A stretch of 64,000 nt of DNA from Lota lota. Its lineage: Eukaryota; Chordata; Actinopteri; Gadiformes; Lotidae. Positions 51,518 to 62,629 of the stretch are shown one piece after another. A model generated the notes under the pieces. It was given only the letters and a program-made list of their open reading frames with translations. It did no database searches and had not been told where the DNA came from. Both the position numbers and the translations under genes were made by a program. The stretch is taken from NCBI GenBank assembly GCA_026745465.1, contig JACYXH010000479.1, positions 1,689,300 to 1,753,299 of the forward strand. Reading direction: 5' to 3'. Within the stretch, counting starts at the first letter, position 1; the number at the start of each line of letters is the position of its first letter.

Positions 51518-52777
51518 ATGACTATCATCACAGAGGTAAAACCGGCATCCACAGACGTGACTGGGCTCCTCAGCTCCGCTCCAGATATCGCCAATGCCCA
51601 CGAGGACTTCCTGGACTCTGAGTTTCGCTACACTCTTTTCTCTGTCTCCTATGGCATCATCTTCGTCCTGGGCTTCCTGGCTAACTGCTACGCCCTTTTC
51701 GTCATCCGCCAGATACGCGGGGCACAAGCTATTGAAGAGATCCGCATTTACATGGCCAACCTGACCATCGCCGATCTGCTGTTTGTCTGCGCCCTCCCCT
51801 TCTGGGTAGACTACTACAGTCGCCACGGTGACTGGATCTACCCGGACTTCCTGTGCCGCGTGACCGGCGCCATGTTCTTCATCAACACCTACTGCTCAAT
51901 CCTCTTCCTTTGCGCTATCAGCGTCAACCGCTACTGGGCCATCACGCGGCCCCTGAGCGCCGTTGCCTCGGATCGCTGGCAGCGTGGCGCAGGTGTGTCC
52001 TTCGCCATCTGGGCGGTGACCTTGGGCATGGCAGTGCCGTCGCTGCTGTCGCCCGCCTCCCATGTGGATGAGCAGAACGTGACACGCTGCTTCGAGGGCT
52101 ACCACCGTGAGAGTGACGAGGAGAAGCGAGGCGTGGCGCTCACCCACTTTGCCATCATCGCCATGTTTTTCGTGGTCTTCTTCCTCGTGGTGGTGTGCAA
52201 CCTCCTCATCGCACGCACCTTGCTACGGAGGCCCCCGGGTGCCCGGTCCGGATCAGTGGCGTCAACTGCGGCGGGTCAAAGCTTCAGGGCCCCGGCGTCC
52301 GCCAAGACCCAAGGGGTGAAGCGCCAGGCGCTGCAGATGCTCTGTGCGGTGGTTGGCGTGTTCGTGCTGTGCTTCCTGCCCCACCACGTCATCCAGTGCC
52401 CATGGACCCTGGCGGTGCTGAGGATCGGTGAGGGCTGGGGCAGTGTGACTTGGAGCCTGGACACCCGGCAGGTGCTGAACGACGCCCATCAGGTCACCTT
52501 GCTCCTCATGGGCCTCAACTGCATCCTGGACCCAGTGGTGTACTGCTTCGCCACCAGGAAGTTCAGGACGTTCATTGCCAGGCACATGAGGAAGGTGGTG
52601 AAGGGGGAAACGTGCTCCTCGCAGACGTTCACCAGCCAGGTGTCCAGTCAGGAGAGCAGGAGCCACAGCCGGAGAGGCCCAGGAGAAGAGCAGCAAATGC
52701 AGACGATAGGGAAGGACTGCCAGATACACTTCATCAGAGCTGAACCTCACAGAGAGGAAATACAGCAAGGATCTTGA
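51518..52777 (+). CDS. ptafr: Platelet-activating factor receptor, copy 3
   Basis: A 419-residue receptor with an intact frame and the full PAFR signature. Relative to copy 2 it has Ala149Val, Arg155Gln, Cys190Arg (keeping the usual NVTRCFE), Leu267Val, Gly294Cys, Met365Thr and Ile377Ser. Gly294Cys falls directly after the ligand-pocket motif PHHVIQ in TM6 and could affect binding or add a reactive thiol. It shares the copy 2 states at most ICL3 and tail positions where copy 1 differs, consistent with a recent copy 2/copy 3 split. It is the closest copy to the Ig-type receptor gene, with which it converges. Confidence 0.93.
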   Translation: MTIITEVKPASTDVTGLLSSAPDIANAHEDFLDSEFRYTLFSVSYGIIFVLGFLANCYALFVIRQIRGAQAIEEIRIYMANLTIADLLFVCALPFWVDYYSRHGDWIYPDFLCRVTGAMFFINTYCSILFLCAISVNRYWAITRPLSAVASDRWQRGAGVSFAIWAVTLGMAVPSLLSPASHVDEQNVTRCFEGYHRESDEEKRGVALTHFAIIAMFFVVFFLVVVCNLLIARTLLRRPPGARSGSVASTAAGQSFRAPASAKTQGVKRQALQMLCAVVGVFVLCFLPHHVIQCPWTLAVLRIGEGWGSVTWSLDTRQVLNDAHQVTLLLMGLNCILDPVVYCFATRKFRTFIARHMRKVVKGETCSSQTFTSQVSSQESRSHSRRGPGEEQQMQTIGKDCQIHFIRAEPHREEIQQGS

Positions 52778-53345
52778 AGATTTAATGATGGTTAAAATGT
52801 GGACTATTATGTGAAGCCTGTGATGTATTATTTCAGGTTAGCGACGGTACAACAAAGGAGGTAGTTGTTTAAAAATCACTTCAAAAATGTTTAGCTTAGT
52901 ATTGTTGCTCTCATGCACTAGATGCGTATATGGAATATATAGGGTTGTGTTGACAACTTCCTATCTCCCATGAAAACTCATGTTCAAGTTGTTTAGTGTT
53001 CGAAAATTGGTTTGCATACAGGGTCACATCACACAACACATTAGAAATACAGATCGACAGCAGCAACAACACACTGATTTCTTTGAATGCTATTTCACTC
53101 AGAAACTGTAGATTTTGTGAAGACATGCCCTTTTGTTTTAATGTTGGGGAATGCAGAAGTAAATCACAAAATACTTTGTCGAAAGTCCTTTTGGAATTTT
53201 ATTGAAATTGCGAAACAAGATCTGGATCCTAGTATTGTGAAACATTTTTAAGCCCGGGAATGTTTGTAAACGTATTGTATATGATGACCCACCCAGTCAT
53301 TCTGAAAGTATCAGGCTACAAGAATGTGAGAACTCTGAGGAATCT

Positions 53346-53777
53346 GTTTAAAATATGTTTCTTTGTTCATAAAATGAAGAAAAAGGGAAGGCAGTATTCT
53401 CCCACCCCCTTAAAACAGGAAGACAAAAATGAGTGAAATTGTTTTTTTTTTTAACACAGGCCAACGACCAAGATATTTAATTGTTTTATAAATCAAATGT
53501 ACACACATATTAACCCACCCAGGTCCCACACAGGGTCACATTTTATGCTTGACCAACAAATCACTTAAATCAGAAAAAGAATGGAGAAAACATCCTGAGA
53601 AGAAAATTCTGACCCGGAAGGAATCCAACTCAGAATTATTTGCAAGTGATTCAAAATGTTTTAGTCGATATTTGTTTTGTGGGATATGTGTATATTGAGT
53701 AGCATTATAAATATACATTCCTATTTGTGAATTATATAATCTCTCTTGATAAACCAGATATCGCAAGTGGCGACATG
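53346..53777. other. Intergenic stretch between ptafr copy 3 and the Ig receptor
   Basis: No supported exon. This is the convergent intergenic space. Confidence 0.5.
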
Positions 53778-53817
53778 TTAATTAATTTTAATTAATTATT
53801 AAATTAAAATTAATTAA
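53778..53817. repeat. AT-only palindrome
   Basis: TTAATTAATTTTAATT (53,778-53,793) pairs perfectly with AATTAAAATTAATTAA (53,802-53,817). The composition is simple, so it could be chance, but the arms are exact. Confidence 0.7.
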
Positions 53818-53922
53818 TTAATTACTTTCTTTCTTGTTTGTTTGATTTTTGTTCCTCTTGAGCCCTTGTATTTTAACGACGAACACAATACATGTAGTCT
53901 CTTCATGGTCATGACTCTTCAT

Positions 53923-54060
53923 AGTCATGGAGGTCTAGGATAGGCGGGATTAGACGTCATGACCAGTCATGGAAGTCTAGGATAGGCGGGATTAGACGCC
54001 ATTACCAGTCATGGAGGTCTAGGATAGGCGGGATTAGATGTCATGACCAGTCATGGAGGT
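53923..54060 (-). repeat. 42-bp repeats derived from the receptor's last codons
   Basis: Three full units (54,019-54,060, 53,977-54,018, 53,935-53,976) and a partial one (53,923-53,934) directly follow the stop of the minus-strand Ig receptor gene. Each aligns in register with the gene's last 14 codons plus stop (54,061-54,102): an ATG...GG...GA/GTC-TA pattern and a final TCC-TAG at the same place. In the copies the tyrosine codon TAC is TAA. They lie in the 3' UTR. Confidence 0.85.
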
Positions 54061-54452
54061 CTAGGAAATGTTGGAGTAGACATCATTACCATTCATGGAG
54101 TTGGGCTTCAGGTCTACGTAAGATAGGTTGGTTCTGGTGTAGTTCATGTAGTCCCCTTGGCTTTCAGCATGTGGCAGGCCATCACTTGGGTTAAACCATA
54201 AATAATAAACCAATATATATCAATTTCGGATGATATTATGTCAACTACGTTCTTGGCAATTCACTTTTTGATTCTCAATGTGACTTGATGAACAAAAATG
54301 AAAATGAAGACTGACTGTAATAAAGGTTGTCATAATGTGTGTTTATAACAACTGTTGGCTTACCTTGTGGCCATTTTAGATTCAGTCAAACCTGTAAATG
54401 AATTGACCCACACACACAAAAACACACACAAACACAGGCACACACACGCATG

Positions 54453-54491
<39 letters not shown>

Positions 54492-57277
54492 CCCTTTTAA
54501 TGAGTTCTGGTACACAAAATAGTTACCCATTAAATAAATCAACATAAGTCTTTTCGCACCTTTAGCCTTGGCACTTGAGAATGTCACTTCCCGCAGAGCC
54601 GGGCACCTGGTTCCACATCTCCCCCTGGCAAACCACAGCAGAGCAGCTAGCAGGATGAGCCACCCCAGGAGAGACAAACCAAAGCCTGCCAGACCCAAAT
54701 GATCCACAAGAGCCAGTCCTAAACGATGAGTGAACGTATTAAATACACACGTTAAAATGAACCGAGGTCGGTGGTGAAGACAATATTAGCAGTTGCAACT
54801 TTAGAAATAATAAGCAAGGGAACCCTAGAGGAACGAGAACACACATCATGTGCAAATCTAAATGTCATCCAACAACAAACCTGTATCTTCTTTTTCATGA
54901 TTTTGTGACGAATACCAAAACTTGCACATACAAAATCAATTGTATACATGATGACAAATAAATACAATATAAATGAACCATCTCATTTCCAGAGGATGAG
55001 TACAGAGAGAACTTACCCGTCTTTGGCATGGTGACAACCTGAATCAGGAACAGTGAGCTGGTCGCCGTTTGATTGATCCCCATTACCAGGCTCTGAGCCA
55101 TACAGTGGTACAACTTGCTGTCCTCTAGCCTGGAGATAACCACATCCCTCCCAGTGTACATCAAGCCATTTTCATATCTGTACAGAGGAATCATGTACCA
55201 GGACCAGTTGACAGTGAGCGACGAGGTGGAGGCAATACAATGCAGCACCACGGGTTGACCGTCCATGACAACCGGGTAGGAGGGAGTGGCCACCACCTGC
55301 AACTTCGCCAATCGCTCTGAAGCAGGCAGTGAAAAGACGGAAGGAGAACACAATTATTAAATGTAGATATCTTTTAAATATTTGCGCCAAAACATTTGTT
55401 CATGCTTACTTCTGGTGTAAGGCTGTATTACATAGTTATGACACATGCCAGCACTGGCGTTAAACGGACACGCTTTCTGTCCAATTACATTGCTCTGTTG
55501 TAAACTGTAACTCATGATACGGTGATTGACAGCTAGCTTTGGTTTTCGACATATTCAAATATCAAGGCGAAGCTCTACCCTAGCCATGCAACAAACCCTC
55601 CCACTTTTTGAAAAGCTATGACCAGCCCCAACCACCAATTTAATGCAGACACCTCACGAAATGCCATCTGACTCCGTTGGCTAGGGCCTTTAAGTAAAGT
55701 TTAAAGAACTATTACCGGTCTGTAATTATATTGATTACAGATGATTTGGTGAAGCCAGGAGAGAGAGTTACGATGTTTTGATCACAGATCAGTATTGTCC
55801 TTTAAATCTGCACTATGTTACTTTTCTACTGCAGCTATTTACTTACTTTGCCCCTACATTTATGTCAGGGATAATACAAAGCAAGTCGGTAATTGTTGCA
55901 AAATACATTTTTGTTTGAGATAATGACCGGCTCGCTATACATTGTTCTTATTACCTGGCTATTTACTAAATAAAACCAAAAAAAGGATGATTGTATTAAT
56001 TAAAAAAATGATTATATTCCCTCCGCTAATACAAATTGTCAGATAAAATTAACGGTTGAAACAGCGTTCATAGTAACGGCCTGTTATTCATAGCAGTGGT
56101 CCATAGCACCGCTGAATGCCGTAATTGACCAATCAGAACCTAGTATTCATCAAAGCAGTGTAATAAATAGCTATAGCTGTAGCTACAACTCAATTTAGCT
56201 AATTGTAAAACTTACATAGTGCAGGTTTAAAGGTAGTTTAGGCAAGAGCTAGAATTTGAGTGTAATTGATTAGGAATGCCATAACCGTCAGTCAGCTATA
56301 AGTGAGTGAAATGCTCTGTAAGAATATCTGTTTTAAGTTGAATGCGCCTGCCTCTGTTTGACCCAATTTTGATTTTATACCACTCTTATCAGGGCATCAA
56401 TCAGGGCAATTTATGACCAATCAGGGCATCTCTTTCCTGATTGGTTCGGGGAATCAAACTTGCCATGGCGGTCAAAAGTGTTAAAATGCAATACATTGCA
56501 TTCACTTCTGCTCTTTTGCTTTCTTCCACTATTTTCTGCTCTCTCTACAACTCTCCAATCTTACCTACAGCACCTTTAAGTTAAAAATCCATAATCAAAT
56601 GTGAAACATGGTCTTTCTGTACACTGAAATGATCATGAGGGCAAGGGTCGTCTATGCACTACAACAACACACAGTGGTCATCAATAAATAATAAATATGT
56701 AACAAATGTAAGTCAATTATATTAGTTATATTACTGTTGGATTTTCATTGGTGGTCATGGTAATACACACTTACCCACTAAGGTGAGGTTGATAGTGTGA
56801 CTGCTAGGTGTTTCCCTTGGCTCATGAGAACATAGGTATTTCCCGGAGTTCTCGACGGTTGCTTGGAAGACTAGATCAAGACCTCTCTGTACAATGTGGT
56901 ATTCGCCCAGAGTGTGGTTGAAATAATACCAAGAAATGTACACAGTTTGAAGGGGATTGCATGTCAGGTTCACTATATCACCTGATAATACCACTGTCTT
57001 TCTACTAACTTCAGGAACAACAGGAGAGAATGTAAAATGATAAGCTATATCCCCGTCTGTTCCTGTGGAAAAACCTGTAAAAAAAATAGAACAACATTTT
57101 GAAAACCGCACTGGGGTTCCTCTCAGAAATATACTTTATCACCGGAAAGACAATGTGACAAGACAAAAAAGTATGCAAGACTATAAATTGCTTAAATCTC
57201 TTACATCTCTAATCTCTAAAAATTTCCAAACCTGGTGTTGCAGACAAGAAGAGTAATAGAAGAGACCAAGGCAGCAT
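54061..57277 (-). CDS. Two-Ig-domain membrane receptor with ITIM-type tail (six exons)
   Basis: Exons on the minus strand, by hand: 57,277-57,232; 57,074-56,775; 55,316-55,017; 54,718-54,560; 54,391-54,364; 54,184-54,061. All introns are GT-AG, phases agree (1,1,1,1,2), and the sum is 957 nt, or 318 residues plus stop. Residues 1-16 are a signal peptide (MLPWSLLLLFLSATPG). Ig domain 1 has Cys54/Cys97 (NLTC, GKYLC) and Ig domain 2 has Cys142/Cys187 (LHC, LYHC), one exon each. There are several N-glycosylation sites. A membrane helix at about 219-246 is followed by RGRCGTRC. The tail has Tyr290 and Tyr293 (DYMNY), Tyr300 in LSYVDL (ITIM form) and Tyr314 (VYSNI). This suits a leukocyte surface receptor recruiting SH2 proteins. 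It is an Fc-receptor-like or related Ig receptor of fish; no exact ortholog can be named. Confidence 0.85.
54457..54491. repeat. (CA)n in an intron of the Ig receptor
   Basis: Short CA array about 65 bp upstream (in gene sense) of the 28-nt exon at 54,391-54,364. Confidence 0.9.
55317..56774 (-). other. Large intron between the two Ig-domain exons
   Basis: 1,458 bp, bounded by GTAAGT at 56,774 and TTCAG before 55,316. No further exon with a matching frame was seen inside. Confidence 0.6.
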
Positions 57278-59370
57278 CTTTGATGGTCAACTGAACTCTT
57301 GATTGCCACTGTCTTTTCAACAGGTAAGAGTGGCAGGTTTGTGTAATCAACCAGAATGAGGGAGGAAGTATCAGGTTCCTTTCAAATGTTAACTGTTGAC
57401 TTTATGTACCTCAGTGGAAGGTCAACACTATACAGAATGTAAATATACATCTGTTTTATGCACACCCACACATGCTAACATACCGCACACGCACACATGC
57501 TCGCACAAACATACAGATACGGTCAAATTAACTGCCACAAGTTGGTCACAAAACTTACTCATTAACCTTTGAATTGCTTGGTAAGTTGTGAAGGCAAGCT
57601 AAGTCTGCCAGGCTACATCAAGCCCAGGCCTCTATAGTTTCGTACCCCCTTGCACTATTCACCCTCAGATTGCACCCGGTCAGATTGGCACCCTCAGACA
57701 ATTTGACACAAACCCCTTCCCCAGAGGAAAAGTATATATAAGTATATATAAATATATTTAGTTTTGTGTTCTGCGATCAAACAACAAAGTTGTTCCCGCG
57801 CACATCAGCACTTTTAGTCAAACTGCATCGCTCTTGCCGAACTAAATCAGTGTCAATATCAAATGGGTATATTTGAGTAATATGCATCACATTTATATTC
57901 TTTCATCGCCAATGTTTGCTCCGGATTGGAATAGAACAATTGTATGTGAAATCTTTTTCTGTGGTTGGATTTAGTGGAAAACTAGCAGTTCACACGTAAA
58001 TATGTATGATCTTATGTAGCATTTGACATGCTACACTAACAACATTAATAGATAGGGAAGGCACAGAAGTCACGCAACGGGTATGAACAATTTGTGTATA
58101 AGCCCATGCAAATTCCTCACCAGGAGATGATAACTGGTTTACTGGGTTCACACAAATAAGGAAAGGGAAAATGGGACAGAAAATGCTTGAATACCAAATA
58201 TGATGGGGATGGTCATATAATGCAAAACGATTTCTGAGTCTCTCAACGGACAAATCATTGAGAGGGATGAAGGATTTATTACCATCTAGCATCAGCATCC
58301 ATAATGACTAAAAACATTTGACTATTGTCTTCTGTTAAATTTAGATGAATTCTGATTTTGCTGGGAAATTTTAGCTAGTGAGAACATGGTACCCACATCA
58401 ACTGGTGGGGGAGCATCACAAGCTAACGAGCGATAAATCCAGATTGTTATAAACTAAGGATGGATTGTAGCTGTCGAGCTTTCTGAAACAAAGGCAGTGT
58501 AAAATAAACACCTACACTAATACATGAACAGAGAGAGCAATAATTATATCACACAATAACAGAACAACGAGTTTATTAAATGTGAGCCCATCCCGATTGC
58601 TAACCGGAAGACAATGTTACGGTAAACTATTATTTTCTGGGCCCATATTTGTCTAAAAGCAGAGCTTAAGAACGATAACATTCACTGCCCAGAGCAAGTC
58701 TTCACTTCCTCTTAATAAAGTTGTGTAGACCAGAGGGGAAACGGGGAAGCTTTGCCTGTCATTGTATTTCCGTTTTAGTGCTTCCCTTTTTCATTCTCTC
58801 CTACATCTCTCTTTTTATTTGTTGTCTTTCTTCTCACACGTTTGTTTTATGGTGTTAATAACACATATACTTGCCAGCAGATGTAGGTTTGTTAGTTTTA
58901 GTTATTGCAGATGGATATATACATAAATGAACTGGCTTATAGATGTGATGTTTGAAAATGTGAGGTTAAAATTAAGCTCAGTGATGGAGCCACTGTGTAG
59001 TTTCTGTTTACATTTATTGCCATAGTTACAGCAAGCAATAATTGGGCACTGATTAATTTTCTTAAAACATCCAGTGCATAAGGTTGTTGTTTGGCTACAA
59101 TAGCGCTGGATAGTCCCACCTACTTTGATGACGAACAGCTGGTGGTCATTTTCAAAAGAATCTTCTGGGAGTCAATGGACAAAACACATTTTAAAATTTT
59201 CAGAAATCGTTCACAATTATGTGCAAGAAATGAAGAGCAACTGCCTGTTTAAATAGGACTAAAATAACTCATATCTATATCGCTCGATTGTAGCTGGGTA
59301 GTTGGTTAAGAAAATATTTCTGTTCTCTGCTGCTACATCCATGATTTCAGTGCAGACTGCATTAAAGGGG
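57278..59370. other. Upstream region of the Ig receptor; no gene seen
   Basis: It should contain the promoter and 5' UTR of the minus-strand receptor just above 57,277. No TATA box or other site stands out clearly enough to call. The rest is AT-rich with no exon recognised. Confidence 0.45.
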
Positions 59371-59379
59371 CCATATTTA

Positions 59380-59636
59380 TATTTATGTATTTATTTTTTG
59401 CACTACCACCGTGGCTGGTACCACTACCACTTGAACACATTGTTGTATTGATGTTGCTACATATTATTATTATTATTTATTCTTATTACATACTTTGTTA
59501 TTGATCTTGTATTGATGCTGCTATATGACTGTTGAGGATCCAAGCCTAAGAATGTTACTCTTGCATACTTGTACGTTAAGATGTAATAAAAGCAACTCTG
59601 ATTCTCTGATTCTCTGATTCTGATTCTGATTATGTT
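59380..59636 (+). repeat. 3' tail of a retroelement ending in (GATTCT)n
   Basis: The sequence ends in AATAAAAGCAACTCTGATTC and then tandem TGATTCTC/TGATTC units (59,595-59,635). This is a layout typical of the 3' ends of some fish LINE or SINE families. An ATT-rich patch is at 59,463-59,482. No protein part remains. Confidence 0.5.
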
Positions 59637-59719
59637 GTTTTTGTGGTCAATAATTTCATTTGGGGATACTACTTGAATAGGTTTACATGGTTTAATGTAA
59701 AAAATGTTTACCTATTTAT

Positions 59720-60657
59720 TCGCACACTGTTCAGTGCTGCGGAACCGCTTTCAACCTCTGTCCAAAACGCTCGGTTTTAGCTCCTGTCTCTTTAAGGCCC
59801 CCCTTCCCGATAAGCCCAGTCTGCTCTGATTGATAAACTGGCCCACTCTGTTGTGATTGGTCAAACGCTTAGCGCGCATGTCGACCATCTCAGCACCCTG
59901 AGTCCCGAGCAGCTGTAAACATTGCCGGTATCAATGGCTTTGTTTCAGCCCTACTTTTCGAGCCTGAGTCTGATTCCGAATCATAAATTCAGGCCAAACA
60001 ATTTGTTCGACCCGAAACACCATCGCAACCAAGAGTGGGGCAGGATGTTTCACAGTGGTAAGTAGTTATGTTATAGCTATATTATATTTCAAATGGAACG
60101 TTCTTACTGTAATTTATCTACATCACGGTAACAACCATGTGTTTGTTAACTGACCAAAGTGTATGTTTATTAATTTCTTATTTCGGTGCACTTGTGGAAT
60201 TTGCGCCAGAATGCCAAGCAAAGTGGAAAACTTCTGCTGCAAAGAAGGTAAGGTTAGTCAACAGTTAGTTTAATCAATTAGTACATTACTACAGCCTCCA
60301 ATTCACGTCGGGCTCTCATCCTTTATGTAAAATGTACTGTTTTATAATATCTATCTATTCTAACACAATTTTATAGTAAACACAAGTTTGACATGTTTCT
60401 TCATGGATCAATATTTGCCCTATACAGTAATGAGTTATTTGCTTTATTATAAAACAGTATTTGTTGTAAATCATTCTTATTTTCCTTATTAGATTGTAAG
60501 ACAAATAAACCAGGTTCCAGTCCCCCCAACATGCATGGTACACCATCCAAATCCAGGCCTAGAGCCTAACTGTTTGAATCCCTACACCCGGCAGAACATC
60601 AACAGCCTTTATAGAGCTGACTATGGACCTTTGATGCATAGAACAGAAAAAGAGTAA
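59720..60657 (+). pseudogene. Remnant of a P2X7-type ballast-domain protein
   Basis: Three colinear pieces. Piece 1 (about 59,935-60,057) reads LFEPESDSES, a TAA stop, then DVSQW, and meets a GTAAGT donor. Piece 2 (about 60,192-60,250) reads CTCGICARMPSKVENFCC. Piece 3 (60,493-60,657, after an AG acceptor) reads PTCMVHHPNPGLEPNCLNPY and LYRADYG, then stops after TEKE. The spaced cysteines and the HP-x-GLEPNCLN motif match the cysteine-rich cytoplasmic ballast domain of P2X7 receptors, which also occurs in many transposon-like fish genes without a channel. The in-frame TAA, the missing AG before piece 2 (reads TTTCGGTGC) and the early end indicate a decayed copy. No channel domain is present. 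Confidence 0.6.
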
Positions 60658-60827
60658 TTTAGTATTACATGTAATAACATCACAACAGTGAGGATTCATT
60701 ATACCACAGGACCCAAATAATTTGTCTGTCAAGAAATGAGAAATAAAGGTTTTGCTCAAAATGACAATTTGTTGCAAATGTAAACAAACTGTCAGCTGGA
60801 GCTACATAGGAAGGAATGTCAGGGTTG

Positions 60828-61075
60828 TCATCCCATCTTGTGTTGTACTTCGTACACGCCAGGAGTTTCCTGATCTGGCTTGACAGTAGGTTTGCTTACG
60901 ACCGACCCTTCACTGAAGCTGGAGACATGGCCGGCAAACACAACCTCCTTTGAGGGTCCCTCATGCTGGGATGATAGGTGCTGGGTTGTGGGGATTGTCT
61001 TAACCTCATAAACAAATGGTGTTGAGTCCTCAAAAACCTCATCAAAGACGAGCCTCATCAAGTCGTCCACATAAT
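60828..61075 (-). CDS. Exon-like ORF, unknown protein (partial)
   Basis: On the minus strand a good acceptor (TTTGTTACAG) opens an 82-codon frame reading DYVDDLMRLVFDEVFED and PFVYEVKTIP, ending in a stop at 60,828. It looks like a terminal coding exon: acidic, with Tyr/Pro-spaced residues. I have an impression of similar C-terminal segments in transposon-associated uncharacterised fish proteins but cannot name the family. Its proximity to the ballast-domain remnant on the opposite strand may reflect one composite mobile element. Confidence 0.4.
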
Positions 61076-62056
61076 CTGTAACAAATTGCATTCAAATGGT
61101 CACTGTGTTTTTAAAGAATTCACATTTCTGAATCGACCAACTTGTATATTTGTAGTGTGCCAATAATTAAAAATATTTTGAATTGTATTATGTTTAATAC
61201 AAAAGTTTTACAAAGTAAAAGTGGGCCTGTTTTTATTGGCTTTGCATTCACTTCGACAATTCTTGGAGTTTGGGAAAACAGCCTAGAAGACAGCTTGACC
61301 ACACACACACATGTAAACACATGAACACACACCAACACAACAGCCTCCACATAACAGAGATAAGTAAAAGGTAAGAAATTAAAGGAGCACAGTGGCTCAG
61401 AGTATGGTAAATAATGGTATATAAATGTATTGTGGCCGTAACATTACAGGTTGTATAATCATAAATCCAACTCCCAATCAGGTTTAACATATTGTGATCG
61501 GAAAACATTCGCCATATTTCTACACATTTTTAGGTAAGGTGGGCCTAAAGCAGATTAGCAAAACCATTGAAACACTTTCACGTGAGCTAGCAAGTTAGCC
61601 GAAGCCAACAGCTGATTAACACTATGAGGTTAGGTAGCTTTCGCACTGAGTGTACAGCTCAGCTACAAGCAACAACCCTGCACTTGAACACTCAGTAGTA
61701 GCTATCTTGTTTGCCTTGTCCAGGGGGAGAGAGGACTCCCTATGGCATGGACTTTAGCTTTGTAGCTTAGAAGACGTTATACATGGATAACAAATATATA
61801 TACTTAAGGAAAGGGAAAAACAGAAAAAGCATAATATGACCTCCTTAAATCAGAATCATGCCATAGTGTTTTGTCCAGATCGCTATCATAGGGCAACAAA
61901 GAGTCATGCTCAGTTTGATAAAAAGCCACAAGACTCGGCAGAGTGAGCGCCATTTTTTCACCTACACTGGTGCACAAAATTTGTTTTCCTAGAATGGTGA
62001 AGACATTTATACATAGACGCCACTTTGGCCTTTGGATTGCACGTCAAGGTCGGGGT
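61076..62056. other. Gene-free stretch
   Basis: No further exon continuing the preceding minus-strand frame could be recognised. Confidence 0.45.

Positions 62057-62088
<32 letters not shown>
62057..62088. repeat. Poly-G run, about 32 bp
   Basis: Homopolymer G. Its length is likely to be unreliable in any assembly. Confidence 0.92.
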
Positions 62089-62404
62089 CTATGACACCTC
62101 ATCCACTACCTCCTGGTACAAGAGCCAGGGTGGGAATTTGGCCAGGACACTGGGGTTCTTAAGTGACCAAAGGGAGTATGGACCTTGGTTTAACCTCTCA
62201 TGCAAAAGTCCTTGTCTGTATCCTGTGGCATATAGGCCAGAGGGATGAGCAACCCTTACTGGGCCTACAACCCCTCTACCAGCACCAACTAGTCTCCCAT
62301 CCAAGGACGGTCCAGGACCAGCGCTTCTTAACATCCAGAGATGTCAGTATTGCTAGGGAAGTAGCCATGCATGGTGCTGGCAAACTGTCAGACTTAATTT
62401 ACTT

Positions 62405-62535
62405 ATTATTGTGTTTGATTAGGTTTAGGCAACGCAACTATTTGGTTAGGTTAAGGCAACTCAATTACTTGTTTAGGTTTAGGCAACAAAATTACTTGGT
62501 TAGGTTTAGGCAACACAACTACTTGAGGTTTAGGC
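62405..62535. repeat. TTAGGTTTAGGCAAC-type minisatellite
   Basis: Four to five units of about 30 bp, each with TTAGG(T)TTAGGCAACNCAA and then (A/T)TACTTG. Telomere-like TTAGG words occur, but the unit is longer than a telomeric hexamer. I recognise it as a dispersed fish repeat. Confidence 0.75.
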
Positions 62536-62629
62536 AACACAAGTCCTTTTTCACAAGAACGTTTTTTGTTAACCCTAACCGCAACTAGGTAGCTACATAT
62601 ATTGCTGGAGGCTTTAGGGGGTGGGGGGC

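Larger units (their letters stand above)
49535..53345 (+). repeat. ptafr tandem unit 3 (ends in the 3' flank)
   Basis: Third unit; anchor at 49,560. Homology to units 1 and 2 stops at about 53,345 (GAGGAATCT), where units 1 and 2 go into the LINE piece. This stretch therefore shows the original downstream sequence and marks one breakpoint of the duplication. Confidence 0.92.

Noticed and set aside
62405..62535. Interstitial telomere from TTAGG words
   Set aside because: The unit is about 30 bp with CAAC and TACTTG parts, not tandem TTAGGG hexamers.
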